This document shows, one piece after another, positions 33,097-43,753 of a stretch of 64,000 nucleotides of DNA. Source of the DNA: Adineta ricciae (Eukaryota > Rotifera > Eurotatoria > Adinetida > Adinetidae); NCBI GenBank assembly GCA_905250025.1, contig CAJNOJ010000098.1:155107-219106 (forward strand). The letters run 5' to 3'. The notes below the pieces were generated by a model, which saw nothing but the letters and a program-made list of their open reading frames with translations, was not told the DNA's origin and searched no databases. Made by a program: the position numbers and the translations under genes. Each line of letters begins with the position of its first letter. Within the stretch, counting starts at the first letter, position 1.

Positions 33097-33624
33097 TCAG
33101 TTGAACATGTTGTCGTCGTCATCGTAGATAGATTTCCGCTGTGAGCCACGTTGCTGTAGTAGAATACGAGGTGCTGTACTACTAACATTGATTAAATCGT
33201 TGTTTTCAATAGTTAAATATTGAAGTTCAGCTTTTAATTCTCGAATATACGCTGGGATTGCATTCAATGGTAGCCCATTCAATTCTTGACTTTTGTAACG
33301 CACTTTTTGTTTTTCTACGTCGATCATCCGAGCCAATTGCATAAACGATCGATCACGTTCTTCATCTGCATACCGTACAATCATATCACGTTCCTGCACT
33401 ATCTTCTGTCGAGCGATGGCAGCAATCTGGTCAAGAATATCAAGTTTCTCGTTTAAGAAATGCATTGCATCTTCGCTTTCTAGTGCAACTAAATTGACAT
33501 GTTTCTGAGCACATTCAAGGCAGACGAATTGTGAACAATGGAGACACTGGACTTGCGGTGGTTTCTTTTTACATTCAGCACAGTTTCGACCTGAGGTTAG
33601 TGTTTCTCTTTCATCATATGTCAT
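33097..33624 (-). CDS. B-box zinc-finger protein with coiled coil
   Basis: A single-exon minus-strand protein of 175 residues. Residues 14-43 form a B-box-type zinc-binding motif: CAECKKKPPQVQC, LHCSQFVCLEC and QKHVN. The following helical region of about 90 residues (FLNEKLDILDQIAAIARQ, ERDMIVRYADEERDR) is probably a coiled coil. Together this recalls the B-box/coiled-coil half of TRIM proteins, but there is no RING before it and no SPRY, NHL or filamin domain after it. The acidic end (YDDDDNMFN) is unstructured. Such RING-less B-box proteins are numerous in rotifers as far as I recall. Function unknown; it may act in dimeric scaffolds. The start ATG is at 33622-33624. Confidence 0.75.
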   Translation of the reverse strand: MTYDERETLTSGRNCAECKKKPPQVQCLHCSQFVCLECAQKHVNLVALESEDAMHFLNEKLDILDQIAAIARQKIVQERDMIVRYADEERDRSFMQLARMIDVEKQKVRYKSQELNGLPLNAIPAYIRELKAELQYLTIENNDLINVSSTAPRILLQQRGSQRKSIYDDDDNMFN

Positions 33625-34576
33625 TTGAACCTTTCTATGTAACGAACAAGTTAGAATGAATTTAAATCTTGAAAATCAAATGCTCTGTGATCGAATCGAT
33701 ACTTATTCTAAGACGATTGACACTAATGTTGATCTTTTCTCCGTACATTTTATATCCTCTTTAGAAAAATACAGTTAATACTGTCGGATTTCTTGAACGT
33801 GTATTGAAACATCGACACTTTCTTTCGACTTTTTGTTTATATATTAGTTGTGTGATAAATAACTTTTGCATGCGATTAGTAATGAAAGATCATTAGTTGA
33901 GAAATAAACGAAAATACTCGACATTACCTAGTCGGTCTTTGCGCCATAGAGTAAACGTATTTTCAACTGTTGGCTTCACAAAAAATTACGTTTTGTTTTT
34001 CTTTATGACTGAAAAAATACTCATGAAAGTAGCTTTGTTGATTTTTCCACGAACAATGATAAAATCCAACAGAACAAAAATAACTTTCTGAAAAACACTT
34101 TTATGTGGCTTTTACCTATCTACAAATTAAAGTAAATATCTGTAGATGGCAGGGGTTTTTGTTATAATCTAAAAAAAATCTTCAAAACACTCACTCTCCT
34201 CCAGATTCTTCGGAATCACGTGAATAACAAAGATGTTAACTATCAAAGATCAAGTCGATGTATTTAGTTTTTCTCGTAGATTTCTATGTGACTTATCTTT
34301 TCTCCAGACATCCAGTGTTGTCATTTATTGGCAATAATACATTTTTTCACATTCTATTATTGTCCTCGCTTGAATTTTTCGTTGATTGGACGACAACATG
34401 TTGATTTTTATATCGAATTATTCTGATAGTATAGACACATCATGCATTCGAGTATATATTTACGAAGAATACCTTTAAATACACGGTCAATATTGCGTTT
34501 TTTTTTCTACCAACACAAAGTATGTATTCTATTCTTTGATTCTCAGATATTTAAAATATTATGAGCTAGTTGCTCA
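33625..34576. other. Divergent promoter region, no gene seen
   Basis: About 950 bases between the B-box gene (minus) and gene C (plus). An ORF at 33897-34091 is unsupported. A pyrimidine-rich patch ending in CAG lies shortly before the gene C ATG (34536-34547), as in genes A and B. Confidence 0.4.
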
Positions 34577-35720
34577 ATGGATAATCGCCGTTTGCGTGGA
34601 ATACTTCTAAATCTTCAAGATCGTCTTAGTGATGATGATCGAAAACGTCTCCATTTCTTTCTTGCTGATGATGTACCTCGCCGTATTCGAGATGATCAAT
34701 CACTTGGTGGAACTCTCAGTCTTTTAGAAAGTTTATTCGATCAAGAAAAGATTCATCCAACTGATGTGACATTGTTGATTAGAGCATTCGAACAGATCGG
34801 ATGCTTTGATGCTGCCAGATGTCTACGAGGTAGATGCTTAAAAGAAAACAAATTGATTAACAATTGAGTTCCTTTCTAGCACACATGAATAATACGAATG
34901 AACCAACACGAAGTCTATCTGAACTCATGCCATCGCTCATCGATCGGTTAATGCTAGATGACGAAGATCATGCCACGATTAGGACTAGTAAGTGATTTTT
35001 AGCCAGATGTGTGAAAAGTTGAAGATATGTCATTTAGGACTTGTTGATGAAACGAATAATAACAATGAGTGTATTGATCAGATACCAACAATACCTGTAA
35101 ATAAAATACAGAGAAAACCTCTCGTACATTCTCAACAATCATATTATTGTTGTGCGAAGACGCAAGTGTCTAGATTACCATGGAATATCTTATTGTTAAT
35201 TCTATTGATAGTCGCTATCGTTGAGTGTGTATGGATCATATGTCTTTATGTAAAACTTGGTCAAATGATGAATCATTTAAATGCAAACAATTCGAATAGT
35301 CATCGGTGGGGAAATACGGAAGATATTCCTCAACTAAGTACACCTGTAACTCCACGGAAAAGAGTCGATGATGACAAAGAACGTTTGAGTGAAGAATACA
35401 ACAACATGCGCGAATTATTCTCAAAAATAAACATTTTTTTACTTTAGAGTTTACCGAAGGATCGACATGCGGTTGTGAACAATGGTGTAAGGAACACAAT
35501 TCATCATTTGGAGTATGTGCTGATGGTCATTCATGTGTCTGCCGCGATGAATTTATTCCATATGATTCTATCGGTAAGGTAAATCAATAAAGTCAGAGTA
35601 TTTTGATTGATATTTCGTATGGTTTTAGGCGATGCATGTACTTGCGATCAGTGGTGTCGAACATACGCTCATAAAAGCGGTGGAATTTGTGGCGATGGAT
35701 ACACTTGTATCTGTTCATGA
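34577..35720 (+). CDS. Death-effector-like domain membrane protein C, two Cys-rich repeats
   Basis: Five exons (34577-34829, 34880-34987, 35038-35382, 35448-35573, 35629-35720) encode 307 residues. Exon 1 is 253 bases, exactly as in genes A and B. The DED (LRGILLNLQDRLSDDDRKRL, HFFLADDVPRR, EQIGCFDAARCL) is clearly homologous but diverged. One membrane span (ILLLILLIVAIVECVWIICLY) follows a basic segment. The ectodomain is larger: two six-cysteine repeats, CGCEQWCKEH..GVCADGHSCVC and CTCDQWCRTY..GGICGDGYTCIC, each largely in its own exon. Both have C-x-C-x3-C-x8/9-G-x-C-x5-C-x-C, a pattern seen in defensin-like CS-alpha-beta folds. The intron between exons 3 and 4 has a weaker donor (GTTTGAG); without it the protein ends before the repeats. 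Confidence 0.7.
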
Positions 35721-36248
35721 TATACAATTCTCGAGAGAAAAAGAACATTTTTCGAAATGAATGTAGATGTGAAGACTAAAATGGATTAGTCAGAGCATGA
35801 CAATATTGTAAATCCTCATCGTAAATTTGTTTTATATCAGTCACATGGAATTGTTCGTTGTTGCGAAGCAGCAATGAAAAACATGATGTTTGTAAAACTT
35901 GATGATAGATTGCAAACATTGCTTTTATGATACCTCACAATTGAAGTACGATAAAGTATTTCGGTCGTTCTTTAAAATGCACTTATGTGAAAAAAAAGCA
36001 ACCGAAAATGAAACTCTTATTACACATACCTGTATTTCGATTCTAAATAGTGAAAATTTCGCTTTTTTTCTGATACACGTGGACACATCTCTAATCCTTA
36101 GAAATCTGACTCACATTTATCATAATAACGCGAAAAGATCCTGTTTGCTCCTTCTTATCAATGACATCATATCGGTCACTATTTAATGAAAGCTCACCTC
36201 AGCTAGTTTGCTTCACTTCCAAGATAAACATCACGTCGCAGTTAAAGC
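35721..36248. other. Intergenic, no gene seen
   Basis: The 3' UTR of gene C and the upstream region of the next membrane protein gene. An ORF at 35899-36186 lacks protein features. Confidence 0.45.
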
Positions 36249-36728
36249 ATGTTTCAATCAAAAAGTTTCGCTTTATTTATCCTACTATCATTCATCAGTG
36301 TAATATCTGCTGAATGGTGTTACAGTGGTTATAGCACATATTATTGCTACTGTAAGTTCGCCTTCTATTTCTGGATTGATTCTTAATCATATATTCTGTT
36401 AGCTGGCCAAACCTGTGGCACGTACTATGGAGATTGTCGCGGTTTACCAACATACGCAATTATCGGGATCGTCTCTGCATGTATTGTCATTCTATCAATC
36501 TGTATACGCTGTTGTATACACTTCAATACTGTCAATAATCGACGAGTTCCACGAGCCGTTCCAGTCTTTACACCAACTCCTGGACAGCCGGTGTATCAAG
36601 TCCATTCTTTTAGTCATAACTTCGCTACTGGTCGACCAGCAGCTGTTCCTGTTCACAGCATGCGCGAGGATGCACCTCCTACATACACGGCAGTTGTCTC
36701 CGAAACAACACCACAAGGAAAATATTAA
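36249..36728 (+). CDS. CYYR1/Shisa-like type I membrane protein
   Basis: Two exons (36249-36351 and 36403-36728, intron 51 bases) encode 142 residues. The protein starts with a signal peptide (ALFILLSFISVISA). A very short ectodomain of about 30 residues with four cysteines follows (EWCYSGYSTYYC, then TCGTYYGDC). Next is one membrane span (AIIGIVSACIVILSICI) ending in a Cys pair (RCC). The cytosolic tail is proline-rich and ends with a PPTY motif (APPTYTAV), the kind that binds WW domains of NEDD4-type ubiquitin ligases. This layout matches the CYYR1/Shisa/VOPP1/WBP1-like superfamily, whose members traffic receptors or act as ligase adaptors. It lies between DED genes but shows no DED itself. 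Confidence 0.75.
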
Positions 36729-36844
36729 TTCTAATCATTATTTAAGTATATTTTCATACACAAAACAAACACAATTTCAAAACGTAAGATATTTTTAAAA
36801 ATTCACAGACTTTTATCACAAATTTTCTTCTGCAAATAAAAGTA

Positions 36845-38742
36845 TCATCTCGCATTTGTCAAATTCGCCTCGAGTTTGTTTATATTCGGTATTGGCCGAG
36901 TATCCCATGACTTCTGTTCACGAACTGCACGTTGAATGAATTCATATCGTCGATAAACTAAATTATACCGTTGCATAAAATACGTTTCAAGCCATTCGAT
37001 CGCCACTTGCTCAGGAAAAACTTCATTCATAGAATGAATAAACAAGTTAATAAAGCTTTGTAAGGCATGAATTGCAGGTCGTAGGACTTCTAAGCATTCT
37101 TCTCCTCGCTTGACGTGAATATAATTGTATTTTACATGAAGATCAGTAACATATTTATTTACAAACGATTCTGCTTGTTCAACTTGGTTCCAAATACGTC
37201 CCAAAGAAATCAGTGATTCGTACACACCCGCCCCAGGAAATCGGCATCTACATCGGCAAGCAAAATAAAATAAGGTGAGAAATGTGAAACTAACTTCGGT
37301 ATTGGTTTTGTCGAAAAATGATCTTGAGTATTCAAATGAAGTGCTGATGAGCATTGTAATTGCTGTTGAACGTAGTTTTGTAGCTGATGGGGTAGATTTT
37401 GATTCCGAGGAAGACTTTGAAATTGCTTGTGCCATGCCGCAATTGAAAATAACATCGACGGAATCGAATAGGGTAAAAGCTCGCATAGGGAAAGGAAATG
37501 GTCATAACGCGACCAGCCAGTCAAAATAACTCCATGGAAATTTCTCCATTTCGTTCGATGATATGTTTGCAATTGCTTTATCCAAGATACTTGATCTAAA
37601 TGCTAAGCAATAGGAACAACACGATACTAAAACTATTCTTTACTTTCGTAGTAATGTTTCACATCACTAATCGTGGCAATTTCATGTGTTGCTCCTTTGA
37701 ATGCAGTTGCTCCCCACAGGGATTTGTATTGTCCGAAGAGGTCAGCTTGAGAACCAATGACGAAACCTTCGACTTGCATGTCCTCACGATATGACCAGAG
37801 AACCGGATGAATCGAATTGAGAAAATTATATCGTTGCAGCATTTGTAAATTTAAATTTTGCAAAACATCATGCCAAACGAGCAGTTCAATGTTTGGAGAT
37901 CGTTTTTTGATATAACTAACAATTTTGTTTAAATGATAAGCGAATAATTCATATTGGTTTTGAATTCCAGTTGCACGTTGAAATTCTGCACAAGCAGGAT
38001 GCGTTAGAAAATAATAAACTTCATCATGACCAATATGAAAGAAACGAATGTCAGGATGAAGTTTTAAATACTGATCAATCATCGAATATAGAACAGTATA
38101 TGTTCGATCTACGCACGGTGTTATCACTTGTGGATATTTTGGATTCTCGCGCAAATCACTGAACTCGTTCAACTTCAACAAAAACTCCAAATGTCCTAAA
38201 GAAAACAACAACGAGATCTTTCTTATCACCGATGATTTTCATCTTTACCATAAGTTTGTAGTAGCGGCATAACGTCTAGTCGATTGTCTTTCGCTAATTG
38301 ATTGATAGTTTCGATATCTTCTTTCGTGTAGGCTTGCTTGTGTTTGATCGAACGGACAATTCCATCGAACGGAAACATATCTTCGTATTCCATGCAGATA
38401 CCTTTCACGCCCCATTGATGCAGCAAAGGAAACAACTTTTCGAAATAGGACACTTTCGGTGCCGCACCTTTCAGATCGAAATGAACATAAAATGCTAATG
38501 GATGATTGTCGATTTGAATGATATCGAACTGTTGATCATTGGAATCAACAATCTTTTCAAGAATTGCGGAATGAGAAGACTAGAAGTAGAAGTTCAGAGG
38601 TGAAGTTTAAGTATTTTTCAAATATATTTACGTGATGATGATTCGCTTGAAAGAAGATCTTCGTGAATACTGATAAAATGAGTACCAAAGTTAAAACGAA
38701 AACAACGATCAACGAATGCGTCAGCCGTCGAAATGGAATCAT
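36845..38742 (-). CDS. HEXD: Hexosaminidase D-like GH20 glycosidase
   Basis: Five minus-strand exons (38632-38742, 38249-38579, 37644-38195, 37295-37595, 36845-37247) encode 565 residues. The first exon carries a hydrophobic signal-anchor ([21 protein letters not shown]). The GH20 barrel follows: [36 protein letters not shown], and the catalytic pair in [12 protein letters not shown] (Asp-Glu), then VWHDVLQ and [15 protein letters not shown]20 enzymes use the Glu as acid and the substrate N-acetyl group, oriented by Asp, to release terminal beta-GalNAc or beta-GlcNAc. Human HEXD is nucleocytoplasmic and about 490 residues, whereas this one has an N-terminal anchor, so it probably works in the secretory pathway. 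Confidence 0.88.
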
Positions 38743-38805
38743 TTTTGTAACGTGTTTCTTATCTCATCTTTTTCTATTCGTTTCCAAGTCCTATAATACT
38801 CAAAG

Positions 38806-38808
<3 letters not shown>

Positions 38809-38845
<37 letters not shown>
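38809..38845. repeat. (GA)n microsatellite
   Basis: About 18 consecutive GA units. Confidence 0.95.
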
Positions 38846-38848
<3 letters not shown>

Positions 38849-39504
38849 GTGCTTGCGACAGAAGATATTTCTTTTGATAATAATTCTCTATAATAGAAAA
38901 AAAAAGATTAATAATGTCATCATTCGATACGAGTAGAATTTGTAACAAGTAAAATCGAATTCTTCTTTCTTAATTCATTCTTCTTTGTCAAGCGGTCAAA
39001 TGTCAATACACACATGCATCATAAAATGTCATATATTATTACTAAACACACACACTGTAGAATAAGAACGAAGCATCGAGGACTTCTCTGGCTCGACCAA
39101 TTCACCTCTTTCTTTCTTTTACCTGTTCTTTAACCGTTAGTTCGTCTGATCAGCGAATACACGCATATACATGAGTCTTGTTCGCTCTAGAATTGATTCA
39201 ATAGCAACGAATTCTTTCCTTCTCCTTCCAACTGAATAATCATACGAGCGATACAATATTGATTAGATAACATGCGTGACCTATGAAGTAGTAATCACCA
39301 TTATTTTTTGTCTGACTCAGTGAATTCTGTGAGATTATTCCATTGAATAAGTGATGTGACATGTCAGCCAAATTACATTTCACACATGTGTTTTTATATA
39401 GAACTGTTTGTGTTTGTAACGACAACTATGTTACAGAAAGAAAAAAAAACAAAGACGAAATCGTTGTCTGCGGCGAAAGAATTTGATTCGTGATTGTTTT
39501 CGAC

Positions 39505-39517
39505 TATATATATATAA
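39505..39517 (+). promoter_or_regulatory. TATA box of the PHM gene
   Basis: TATATATATATAA lies 41-54 bases upstream of the ATG at 39559, so the 5' UTR would be about 20 bases. Confidence 0.6.
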
Positions 39518-39558
39518 CGGCTTGTTGTCGATCTTCGTAGAATTCGTATTTTCCAAGA

Positions 39559-41161
39559 ATGATGCTATTGTCAATCATTCTTGTCTTTTCCTCGATATTA
39601 CTCAGCTTCGCTAGTGAAGATGCATCGAATACATTAGCTGTTCTTATGCCTGATGTGATTGCTAATCATGTACGAGAATGTTCATTATCTATTTAAGAAA
39701 ATTTCGAGTATTGTTTCTTAGGTCGATGATTATCTATGTACATCGGTTGAATTGGATCATGACAAGCCAGTTTATATAAGTAAGAACGGTTCCATATGAG
39801 ACAGACCGATTTGATTGGGTGATTTTAGCGGCATTTAACCCATCTGCCACTTCCAACGATGCACACCATATTTTACTTTATGGATGCACAGAACCCGGAA
39901 GTCACAAGAAAGTTTGGTCAGTGAATAATTACTCCCTTTCCAAAGATCGATTTAAGACCTTTTAGGAATTGTGGTGAAATGTCTCAAGCATCGGATTCGG
40001 CATCGAATAAATATGAAACAGGACCAACATGTGCGTCAGGCTCGACGATTGTCTATGCATGGGCTTTAGATGCCGATAAAACGGAATTGCCAAAAGGTAA
40101 AATGTCGATGTGAATCGATGTTATTTGATACTCAGTTTCAGATGTTGCGTTCAAAATCGGCGCAACAACACCGATCAAATACCTTGTCTTACAAGTACAT
40201 TATGCTAAAATTGACAAATTCAAAGGTAATTGAGGGATAAAAGATAAAAATTTGTTCAAGTTTTTCTTTTCGATAGCTGGTCAAACGGATCATTCTGGTT
40301 TGATTTTAACAACAACGGCTAATCCGTAACTAAACCAGCTGAAAACACATGATATTTATCTGTTGTTTATTCTTTCAGTACATCTAAGCGCGCTGGTATC
40401 TTTATTGCCGGCACTGGTGGTCAAATCGAACCGAATTCTGAAGGTATATCAATATAAAACTCCATTAATTCCGAGCCTTGATCTTTATTTTTCACAGAAA
40501 TCTTCGAAGCTGCTTGTCAAATTGAACAGAATATCGAAATGCATCCATTTGCATTTCGAGTTCATGCTCATAAGTTGGGTCTAGTCAATTCGGCTTATCG
40601 TGTTCGTGGCGAGAAGAACGAACAAGAATGGACAGAAATCGGTCGTCGCTCACCTCAATTACCGCAAATGTTCTACCCGATTCGTAGTAATTTAACAATT
40701 AAAAAAGGTGACTACATCGCCATCGCTTGCACAATGTTCAATTCAAGATCACACGTTGTCCGAGTTGGGTAGGTTTATCGTTCCGGAGATTATGCTTTTG
40801 CATTCATTGGAATTTGTTTAGTCCAACTGGCGATGACGAAATGTGCAATTTCTACATGATGTATTGGGTCAATGATGATAATCTATTAGACGTTCCGTTT
40901 TGCCAAAGTGCAGGACCTCCATATTATTATTTTAGTGAAAATCAAGTAGGTGATGTTTGTATGAAAACAAGAGAAATTCAATTTCGCGTTTAGGATCTCA
41001 ATGTTGATAAAATACCCAGTGAAGCATTTCGAATTCCTCCGCCACCGAATGGTCCAGCTCCTGGTCAAGTCATGCAGCACGATCATCATACGATGACGGA
41101 GCAAAAGAAACCACTCCAAAGACGACAGTTCCGTAATCGATACACCAATGGAATAAAGTGA
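39559..41161 (+). CDS. PHM: Peptidylglycine alpha-hydroxylating monooxygenase (PHM)
   Basis: A multi-exon gene of about 370 residues. It starts with a signal peptide (MMLLSIILVFSSILLSFAS). The copper A site is visible in DAHHILLYGC (His-His pair). Later His motifs are VHYAK and HAHKLG, and the copper B methionine lies in DDEMCNFYMMYW. PHM hydroxylates the alpha carbon of C-terminal glycine in neuropeptide precursors, using ascorbate and oxygen, in secretory granules. The second activity (PAL lyase) is missing: the protein ends in a Pro/His/Arg-rich tail soon after the catalytic core. It is therefore a monofunctional PHM, as in insects, and a separate PAL gene is expected elsewhere. It would activate amidated peptide ligands for receptors such as those in this window. 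Confidence 0.92.
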
Positions 41162-41281
41162 TCTGATCTTTTCTTTTTCTAATTTATACTTTTATATTCA
41201 ACATTAAGCTTTTTTTTATTAATAAACAGTGCAATAATACACATTCACTGCTGTCGATTACATTTCGTACAAATCCAATGG

Positions 41282-42752
41282 TTAGTCTTGGTCATCGTCG
41301 GGATCCTCTTCTGCTATTTCGTTCAGATTTTCGTAATTTTGCCTTTGCTTGTAAAACACATGCGTAAGAATTGTTCCGTCTACTGGATCGTCAGCTCGAA
41401 TTTTTCGCAGACAACGACCAACAAATTGTGTGAATAAAACCTAAATGAATATCCTAAAGGCACTGTGTTATCTCAAATACGAACAAACCTTTGATCGCGA
41501 TTGAACGTTCCGAGCGATAACGCACAAACTCACTTGTTTTCGATCGTATCCTTCGAGAAGTTTACCACAAACGATCAAAACTCGAAATTCTCCTACGAAC
41601 AGCATCATATTCATAAATAAGTTTAACTTAAACTTCTCGTTTACCGTTTTCAAACCGTTGAAGAACAGAATTCGAATTCTTCGTGTCACCTGTATATGAC
41701 GCGGCACTATCTTGACGGATTTTATTGAGTTGTGTAGCAAAACGTGTCGTGTCATTCTTTTCCTTCATGAGAACCATTGCCTGATGTTGAACAACGTTAT
41801 CACATTGATCATGTTCATTTAATATTCGGAGAATTTCGTTACTCAACAACTAATAACAAAGAAAAATGAAATTCGGAGAGGAAATACACGATCTGCTCAC
41901 ATGCATTCGTTCAACGCCTGAATCGACATCATTTCCTATCTCTAGAAACTGTGTTCGACGAATGATTCCATTGTTCATCAATGAGTTTAGATTAATTTCG
42001 AAACAAATTCGTCCATCTTGATTATCCAGTATGGGTTGTCCTCTCCGAAAAGGTGTTGCAGTGAGAAATACAATTTTACATTTGAAATGCGAGACAATTC
42101 TGCTCCATGTTGGTGCGGGAAAATGATGAGCTTCATCGACGATTAAAAGATTGAAAGCTTTTTCATTCAGTTTTTCCCAATCAACACTTGAATTTGTTCC
42201 AAATTTATGCGCATTTACGATAACTAAATTCTCAGCCAGATCTTCGAGATCTCGTCCTTCGTTCACGATACGAACTGTCTCAACGAACCTATCTGCTGCA
42301 TCCTGAGTCACAATTCCTTGTTTGACATAGAAACTTTTCGTTGGTTTTTGTCTAAAATCAATTACAGAAAAAAAAAAACTTCTTTTTCCAATCTACTCGA
42401 AATCGATTTTCATACCCGAAATCTGCGGCTAATTGATTCGTTATCTGTAATGATGGTGTTACGACTAATACACGAGTGGTATTCATAACATAAGGAGCAA
42501 GAACAGCGATCCCTGATTTTCCACCACCTGTTGGAATAACAACGAGACCTATACGAGTACAGTCGTTGTTATACCATGTTTGTAAAGCCAACAAAGCGTC
42601 ACGTTGATGAGGATAAATAGTAAAGTCATGCAATTTCTCTAAGATACGCGATGAATACGTATTGAACCGAGATGTTCGCTTCTAAACAAAAGTGTTTTTG
42701 TAAAACCAAACCTAGAGAGAAGACATACCATATCGTCCAGATTCAGAGCCAT
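41282..42752 (-). CDS. SF2 DEAD/DEAH helicase of type III restriction-like family
   Basis: Six minus-strand exons encode about 405 residues. SF2 motifs appear in order: YPHQRDAL (Q-like), PTGGGKSGIAVLAPY (I, Walker A), VVTPSL (Ia), LLIVDEAHHF (II), VFLTATPFR (III), EGYDRK (V) and TQFVGRCLRK (VI, QxxGRxxR). The two RecA-like lobes are compact, with no nuclease, chromo or zinc domain. The closest general type is the ResIII/SSL2-like helicase family, which occurs as stand-alone proteins in bacteria and fungi. An ATP-dependent nucleic acid translocase function is safe; the substrate is unknown. It may be horizontally acquired. The start at 42752 encodes a tiny first exon (MALNLDDM) and depends on the splice to KRTSRFN. 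Confidence 0.82.
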
Positions 42753-43753
42753 ATAGAATTGATTTGAAGAAATTGACGTACTGCATTGTATGGGAAAAAA
42801 ACCCAAGAACGATGAAAATAAAAAAACAATACTTCACGAGAAGAATTACTCAAATGTTCTGTGAAAAAAACTCAAAAGATGTCGTGTGTGCAGTACTCAA
42901 CAAATCGCATTCTAATAGATACTCTCACTATGAAAAATTTGCACCTCGATCTACATACAATTCAGTTCTGAGCGATGTCAGTTATGCACGTTTCAATGCG
43001 TCGATGTCGGATTGATCAATGTTTTTTGACGTAATGTGAATCATAAATTATGTCTTATGGAAAGTCAGTATTGACTCGTGGATTGAATTGACTGACGTAT
43101 GCAAAGTGAAAACGTAGAATATCAGGTTAGAATATAATATGAATGAAATGTCAATGGATAACATAGTGATAAAATCATAGTCCCTGGAATTGAATTTATT
43201 CCATTTTTTAAAATTTTTACAGCTACCAAATACTTGTGTATGAGTAATCCTATTTATTTATAGCGAACTTCAAGATTAAAAATGTGAGAAATGAGACGAT
43301 TGTAGGTTTTTCTGGTTTTTACTTAGTATCATTTTAATTTTATTATTTTAATCACTCTAGTTCTCATTCTGTGCTGGTATCTACTATTTTATCAAAATCG
43401 TATTTCGTTCTTTTTTCTATTCCGCCCTTGTCACGATTCTTCCTCGTGTCACTCCAATACTCATATGCGCTTGTCTGTTTTGGTATGCTACTAGCAAAAT
43501 ACTGTTTTCTTTCGTTCTGTCTCTTCTGCGTCATTCTTCATCGCCCCACTCTCTATTTTCCTCGTGTTCTTCTCTCCGACTATGTTTTTCAAGAGAAAAA
43601 CAACACACATACACACTCTCCTGTATTCATTTATAATAGACGATATTTCCTAATACACAACTGTATCGAAATCTCCCAGTCCTATCATCTACTTTTCCCT
43701 CTATATCATCGACTGTTTTCTTTTCAGATTAGCCAGTTGAATCTCTACATCTA
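42753..43753. other. Intergenic and 5' region of gene B
   Basis: The first 650 bases are AT-rich, with no supported ORF. From 43407 the sequence is the duplicated tract shared with 31290. The same open but unlikely Phe/Leu-rich frame and the same TTTTCAG acceptor-like site are present. Confidence 0.45.

Larger units (their letters stand above)
38743..39558. other. Divergent promoter region, HEXD and PHM genes
   Basis: About 816 bases between divergent genes, with a GA microsatellite at 38809 and a TATA box at 39505. No supported ORF. Confidence 0.45.

Noticed and set aside
38809..38845. GA tract as possible coding repeat (RERERE)
   Set aside because: Simple microsatellite in an intergenic promoter region.
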